From Glandiceps talaboti (taxonomy: Eukaryota; Hemichordata; Enteropneusta; Spengelidae): DNA of 64,000 nt. The stretch lies in assembly GCF_964340395.1 (NCBI RefSeq), contig NC_135553.1, positions 7,927,001 through 7,991,000 on the forward strand. The letters are read 5' to 3'. This document shows positions 58,023-64,000 of this stretch, in pieces; the stretch's first letter is position 1, and every line of letters starts with the position of its first letter. Position numbers and translations under genes: made by a program. Below the pieces are notes generated by a model. That model saw nothing but the letters and a program-made list of their open reading frames with translations, did no database searches and had not been told where the DNA came from.

Positions 58023-59984
58023 GTATGTATAGAACAATGTACATGTACATTGTATATTGTATGAATTCAGAGATCAAACAAACATGCATATCTTACATTT
58101 CATCTCTACCTGTACCCATGCAGTTCAACATGCTGAGACTTGTGGATCAATGTTACCAGCAGATAATCTCTGGTACATGTACATGTAAACATGTGTCCAT
58201 GGTTTTATAAATATTCATTAATTTATTTTAACACCTTAAGTCCTGTCCTGTTAATCTCGGATTATCCTTACTGGAATCATCCAGTCCAACCTGAAGTATT
58301 TGCCAGTATAGTTGGAGGAGCCAGACTACTGCTGTCAGCCAATCACATATGAAAAGCAGGAAGTAGAAAGAAAAGTAATCTTGTTCCTGAGGAACCCTAT
58401 ACAATGTATTAACAAAGATAGGAAATGTAAAAGGACAGACTTTCCTGTATATTTAGTTATAAATTATGAAGGCTTCCTGTTGAAAAGGTCTAGGATAAAT
58501 AATTACTATTTTATACTGCCCTAGACAAAGACACTGTCAGTGTTACAGTAATCTCTTAGGGAATCAATTCTACCTAGAAGATATGACAGCACTTTTTAAT
58601 AATATAACTACCAATTTCTTTATTCACTGCCAAAACTCTGATGAATCCAACCAAGGTTAATGAAGTTACAGTATTATGTATGCAAGACATAAATATTTCA
58701 TGGTGTACAGATACATTAACATGTATGTGCTTGTTATCATTCTGTCACAACTATTCATTCTCATATGGAAGCTTGTTCCCTCACTGAGACAAATTCAAAA
58801 GGAAAATGATTTCTTCAGAGTTACCGTAATGTAATTGGAAGTGTGGTTAAACTATACACAGAATGTTCTGTGTCATTGATGCCCCTTCAACAGATAATTG
58901 GGAAAGTGACCTTGACTTTTGATATAAATGTCAAATTACAGTATACTGTGTGCCTATATTTTTAGCACATAGCCTTAAACTAGTCTGTTGTTGTCAGATA
59001 TCATTTGTCATATTACTGGTACATGTAAGTATAATCTTGATTAAAGTACAAAAGTAAAATTATTCTCCTGTGATATGGTATGTATACAAAATATATGTTT
59101 ACAGCATAGACGTGGAGGGTCTATGTTTACAGTTAATTCTTCCATAGTGAATTTAAAAAATGTCAGATCGAACATTTGATGACGATTTATTTGTATATAT
59201 GTACCTGTACGTCTATATAGAATTCTGAAATGAAAAGTCCAGTCAGAATTGTACAGTTACAAAGAGTGTCAAGACAAAGAGATTGTGGTAAATATGATGT
59301 CATCACCAGAGTTTCCCCCCATAATCCATTGCAGGAAATGTCCAGAATGGGGTTTGGATGCATATCAAGTGCAGCAGGTTATTTTTTTTATTTACGAGAT
59401 ATCAAAGTTGAATAAGTGACCGGGTTGCTATTTTGTCACCAAAAATCATATTTAAGTTGATAGCAGTAATCAGTACAAGTGTACTAAATGCAAAAATAAG
59501 TCTGACTAGACTTTATCTTTAATTAGGATGGTGATGTGAAAATTGTAAGGTGCAGGATGCAGGTCAGTAGCTGCTGTCATCTGTCACCTAATCCTTTACA
59601 TGTGATATCTAGATCATGAAAAAACAGTGTAATCTTGTATGTACTGCAATATCATTTACATATAGACAGTCTACCTGACAAATTATCAACACTGAAAGAA
59701 CATCCAATCAGTGGATGAGGTGTAAGTCCAGTCACCATCAAGTGTTTGCTCTGTGTTGATAACATTGAATGTTTGTTTGATGTAATGAAAGGCCTGTCTT
59801 AATGTTTGTTCGTTGTTGATGACCAAGAAAAGTTAAGAGGCAAGATAAATTTACTGGCAACATGATGTAACTCACTTTGAAGAGAAATCAAATTTTTTAT
59901 CAAGTTAAACATTTGCCTTAAAATTGTTGGAAAAAATCCTAACATGATTATATGTACCGGTAGGTGACGTTCCATTAATGTTAC

Positions 59985-60985
59985 TTTCAGGACATGATAT
60001 ATCATGCTAACTTTAAGAGCTCTTTCCTAAAATATTGTACAATGTTGTTTGATTTGCTTTTGTTGAAAACGTCATATTAAGAAACAATGTTGTATGTTGG
60101 TGATATTTCAACCCAGTCAGTTTTAGGATATACATCATATTGACTTTGAGGGCTCTTTTTTGTAGTACTGTACTCTAACAGTGTAATTTGATTTGTCTAT
60201 GTTGAAAACAAATCAAGGTAAATTGGGGATATTTAACCATGTCAGTTCGTAGACATACATCATTGTCAAACCAAACTCTTTCCTAAATAATACTGTACAA
60301 TGTAATTTGATTTGCTTTTGTTGAAAACGTAATATGAAGATATGTTGGAATGTTTCAAAAGTGTCAAATTGAGGATATATATCGTAGCAGCTTTAAGAGC
60401 TCTTTCCATATATACTTTATAATGCAATTTGATTTCTCTTTAATAGTTGAAAATATAATTTGAAGTTATGTCGGTAATGTTTCCACCATGTCAGTTTTAG
60501 GACATACATCATGTTGGCTTTATAGATAACTCTTTTCCTGCAATACTGTAACATAACAATGAAATATGATTTGCGTATATATTGAAAGCTTTCCTAATAC
60601 GAAGGTAAATTTGTCTTGTTTAACTCTCATGGACATACATCATTGTCAAACTTTAACAAGCTCTTTCTTTAAAATACAAAATGTACTGTACGTACAATGT
60701 AATTTGATTTGTTTTTGTTGAACACGTAATATGAAGATATACATGTATTGGTGCATAGGGCTTCAATCGTGTCAATTTTAGGACATACATTGTGTCGAGT
60801 TAAGGAACTCTTTTCTGCGATACTGTACACAGTGATTTAATTTGTCTTTGTTGAAAACATACCTAATATGAAGGTATGTTGTTGATATTTAAGTATGTCA
60901 CTTTGAGGACATACATCACCTTGACTTTTGAGAGCTCTTTCCTACTAGACTGTTCAATGAAATTCCATTTGCCTTTGTTGAAAGC
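59985..60985. repeat. Degenerate minisatellite, about 8 copies of roughly 130 bp
   Basis: The phrases aggacatacatcat, 'agagctctttcctaaaatac', 'aatgtaatttgatttgcttt' and 'tgttgaaaac' recur in the same order at about 59990, 60125, 60249, 60372, 60499, 60629, 60780 and 60907. Confidence 0.88.
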
Positions 60986-61409
60986 ATCCTGGCAAATGAG
61001 AAAATTGATGGAATTCAGTTTTTATTGTACATGTAGGAATCAATTAAATGGATCAGATATACAAGGAGTACATTAACGCAGTAACATGTAGTTTAGCTAA
61101 ATGATACATTTGTGGATTAACGTTGGCAGCTATTAGCATCAAACTTTGACTCCTTGTCCTTGCACTTTACATTCTGAGTGGGTCGAATATATTTTATACA
61201 TTTGTAGTCCTATTCACATATGGTGTCCATTTGTCACAGGTAATCTTTGATGACAACAATCAGTCAATTAATACTAGCTAGATTCATGTGTCTACTTAGT
61301 TTAGTATCCATTTAGGACTTGTGGTGTCGGGTAGATTTGATCACATTCTTGCACTCATACCTTCCTCTTACTTTTAATTGCATGGTTGTTTCTTTTTCTC
61401 CTGACCAAT

Positions 61410-62150
61410 ATAGAAAAAAAAAGACTGCCAATAACTATTCATTCAATTTATAGAGTGGTGCAAGTTGAGTTTGTAAGGTTTTTGACTCCGTGATTTTAAA
61501 CTATTCTAAATGTTAATGTTGATGGATGTCTTCCATGAAATTGGGAATCGTCAACTGACATTGCTTGTGTAGTTGATGGCATTTATAGAGGTTTCCTTGA
61601 AAACAGACAACCGGTAAAAATACCAGCAATCATTAATGTGCTGCAAGCTGAATTTATGAGTTTTTTTGCTCAATTAAACTCTTCTAACTCTTAATGTTGA
61701 TGCATGCCTTTGGTGACATTAGGAATTGCTTACTGACATTGCTAATACTACAATGTATAGTTCCTTGTAAAAAAAGACTGCCAATAAATATACCTTCAAT
61801 CTGTAAAGTGCTACAAGCTGATTTTATGAGTTTTTTTCACTCGGGTGAATTACATGTATTGCATTGTTAGTGCAGTTGGTGGCTCGATAGTGGTTGCCTT
61901 GACATTATACATGTATACATATATACACGCATATGTACACTCAATGTCATTACTTGGGTTATTTAAAGGGGTGCATACTGAGTTAATAAGCTTTTTTACC
62001 CCAGTGAAAATACTGAATAAAACCTCAAACTATGTTGATGCATGCATGACATTAAAATTGTCTTCTGGCATTGTTAGAACAGTTGATTGCATTGCAGGGA
62101 TTTTCTGGACATTTCAATCTGTATAGAATAATTTACGTCATTGGATTATT
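61410..62150. repeat. Degenerate minisatellite, about 4 copies of roughly 180 bp
   Basis: The phrases aaaaagactgccaataa, 'gctacaagctgattttatga', 'ttaatgttgatgcatgcctt' and 'gacattgct' recur in order from about 61413, 61598 and 61769, with a fourth, more diverged copy. Confidence 0.82.
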
Positions 62151-63437
62151 TATATTTCCAGGTTTGATTTCAGTCAATTTGCAACTGATATGAAGTTAGG
62201 TATGCTTCAGTAAATAGAATACTGTGAGTACATGTACCTCAATGTAGTAAATATTACACCCAAGAAACATACAAATTCGGCTACTGACCCTTAGTACTGG
62301 GTTTGAGTTCCACCAAAAGCAAGAAAGAAGGTGAAGTACATTTGTATACATCATTTTACATGTAAACATGTAAACTCTATGATTGAATGATTCAGGTTGA
62401 ATACTACAGATTCTTTTTTAAACAGTAAAAATTACCCACAAATGATACATAAAATCTGCTTGTACCCGATATATTATTATTACTACAAATGTATGCCAGT
62501 GTCTGCTCACATGTTAAACAGAAATGTACATGTTGCTAAATACAAAAATGTACAATGTACATTTCACAAACTCCCAATATGAAAGTGTACAATCATGTAG
62601 CTTCATACTTCCATTCGTATACATATACTATTAGTAAATGTAACATGTTACAAGTACCCATTTATTTCAGATATACATTTGTGATACATGTATGTCTTTA
62701 GCTATTTCATTGCTACAGATCACCATATCATGTGTATTTCGTTAATCTTATAAGTACATTTCATCACATTTTGACAGAAAAAATGATCAAATGGTTCATG
62801 AATCATGAGAGCTATTCCCATAAGCTACATGTATATGACATGGAGATATATAAATGTACCTTTTTTGATGGATTTCTATCAAAAACTAAATCAAATGTTG
62901 GAATAGCACAATATTGCAGCTTTGATTGCATCAAGAGTTTATATGTAATATAATCCATGAACATTTACCATCCAATGTAGTTTGTGTGTACCGCAGTCAA
63001 ATCAGAATTGCTTTTCATTTGCATTGTCATAATTAGATTGCTTTTCCATAAAATACATCATTTTGTACTCAGTATCTTGTGATTGTTCATTTGTACATTC
63101 ATGACATATAAGGTAGACAGGAAATTGGCCCTATATGTACACACGTTTCAAGTCTTGAAAATGTTTCAATCAACACGTTGTACAATAGACAGCGATATAT
63201 TCATATCCTGCATCTATACAATATGAAGGCATTGATAGCAAATGTTGGCAGGAAATGAAAACCATGTGCAGAGATTATAAAGTGGAATTAATGTAATATA
63301 TACAATGTAGTGTGATCAGAGATTTTCAATATATATAACAGATACAATTTTGTATAATTTTGAATATTATAAGAACTTATGAAATCGATTTTCAGCATTA
63401 TTGAACTTATCATAGTATTTTAAACATGGTACGATGA

Positions 63438-63479
63438 GTGTCTGTCTGTCTCTGTCTGTCTGTCTGTCTGTCTGTCTAT
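63438..63479. repeat. (CTGT)n microsatellite
   Basis: A run of tgtctgtctg units with one short interruption. Confidence 0.95.
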
Positions 63480-64000
63480 GCATATGTATAGATGTGTATG
63501 AATGAGTACACTACAGTATACATGTAATGACGTTGCCTTGGCGTTTCACTTGTGTAACTTTTCAGTGTGATTGGGCAAAGAATCCTGCCGTTAGTCTAGA
63601 GTTGAAATTTGTCTATCTTTGTGTCAAAACGTAATGTCCCATCGTATTCATGAGTAAAACATGGTAAATGGTGAAAAAACTTTGATGGGGGATGTTACTT
63701 TGATAATGTGTAGTCGGAATCATTCAAAGCACAAAATGATCAGATCATTGAATGTTTGATTGGTTGGTTGTGGTGTGCCGTGGGCTATCTAGAGTTAGAT
63801 TTATGTTGAATGCAGGGGAATTACAAAGTAAAGCAATTGAATCGGTGATGAACAAAGTACATAAAAAAAAAGAAGAGATTTCTATTCAAAAGAGATAAAT
63901 TCTAAACCTGCTTCAGAGATTAGCTTTTATTTGCTTGAAATGTGCCTTGGGTATCATGTTGTAGATTAAGAATTTATCAGGGCAAGGGATATTATATTCA

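Larger units (their letters stand above)
58023..64000. other. Presumed last intron of B9D1, no exon recognised
   Basis: About 6 kb of AT-rich DNA with two degenerate minisatellites (59985-60985 and 61410-62150) and a (CTGT)n microsatellite at 63438-63479. No sequence continuing the B9D1 reading frame was recognised. Confidence 0.55.

Overview
This is animal nuclear DNA, AT-rich and full of introns and repeats. The genes have short exons with GT-AG borders. The proteins they encode (B9D1 of the ciliary transition zone, mitochondrial adrenodoxin reductase, a receptor guanylate cyclase tail) are metazoan. Together with a KMT5A-like SET domain and a tyrosine-recombinase-like protein, this suggests an invertebrate, probably marine. 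I cannot name the phylum from the sequence alone.

Layout. (1) 673-35820, minus strand: one very long gene that I assembled by hand from 12 exons. All 11 junctions have GT-AG borders and matching phase. The predicted protein of 1605 residues carries, in order, a KMT5A-type SET domain, a small Cys-rich finger, an IRE1-like protein kinase without a visible RNase domain, a long acidic/Ser-rich linker, two zinc-binding segments, a tyrosine-recombinase-like domain, and a C-terminal basic 'RKW...SWR' module. Its last intron (912-13304) holds a 36-bp minisatellite of nearly 7 kb, split by a 2.1-kb hAT-like element. Other introns hold inverted-repeat elements, minisatellites and old dispersed repeats. 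(2) 35821-39594: intergenic, with a diverged tandem segmental duplication and microsatellites. (3) 39595-41429, plus strand: only the last two coding exons of a receptor guanylate cyclase with a Lys-rich tail, then a long probable 3' UTR to about 44.4 kb. No upstream catalytic exons were found. (4) 45677-53419, minus strand: a complete ten-exon gene for NADPH:adrenodoxin oxidoreductase (FDXR), 493 residues. (5) 54511-58022, plus strand: the first six coding exons of B9D1, head-to-head with FDXR across 1.1 kb. Its last exon was not found in the remaining 6 kb, which contains two degenerate minisatellites.

The genes do not form a pathway: FDXR feeds electrons to mitochondrial P450 and Fe-S systems, B9D1 acts at the ciliary gate, and the cyclase makes cGMP. 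The main novelty candidate is the SET-kinase-recombinase gene, which joins chromatin-modifying, signalling and DNA-recombination folds in one reading frame. The minisatellite and transposon history inside its last intron is the second notable feature.
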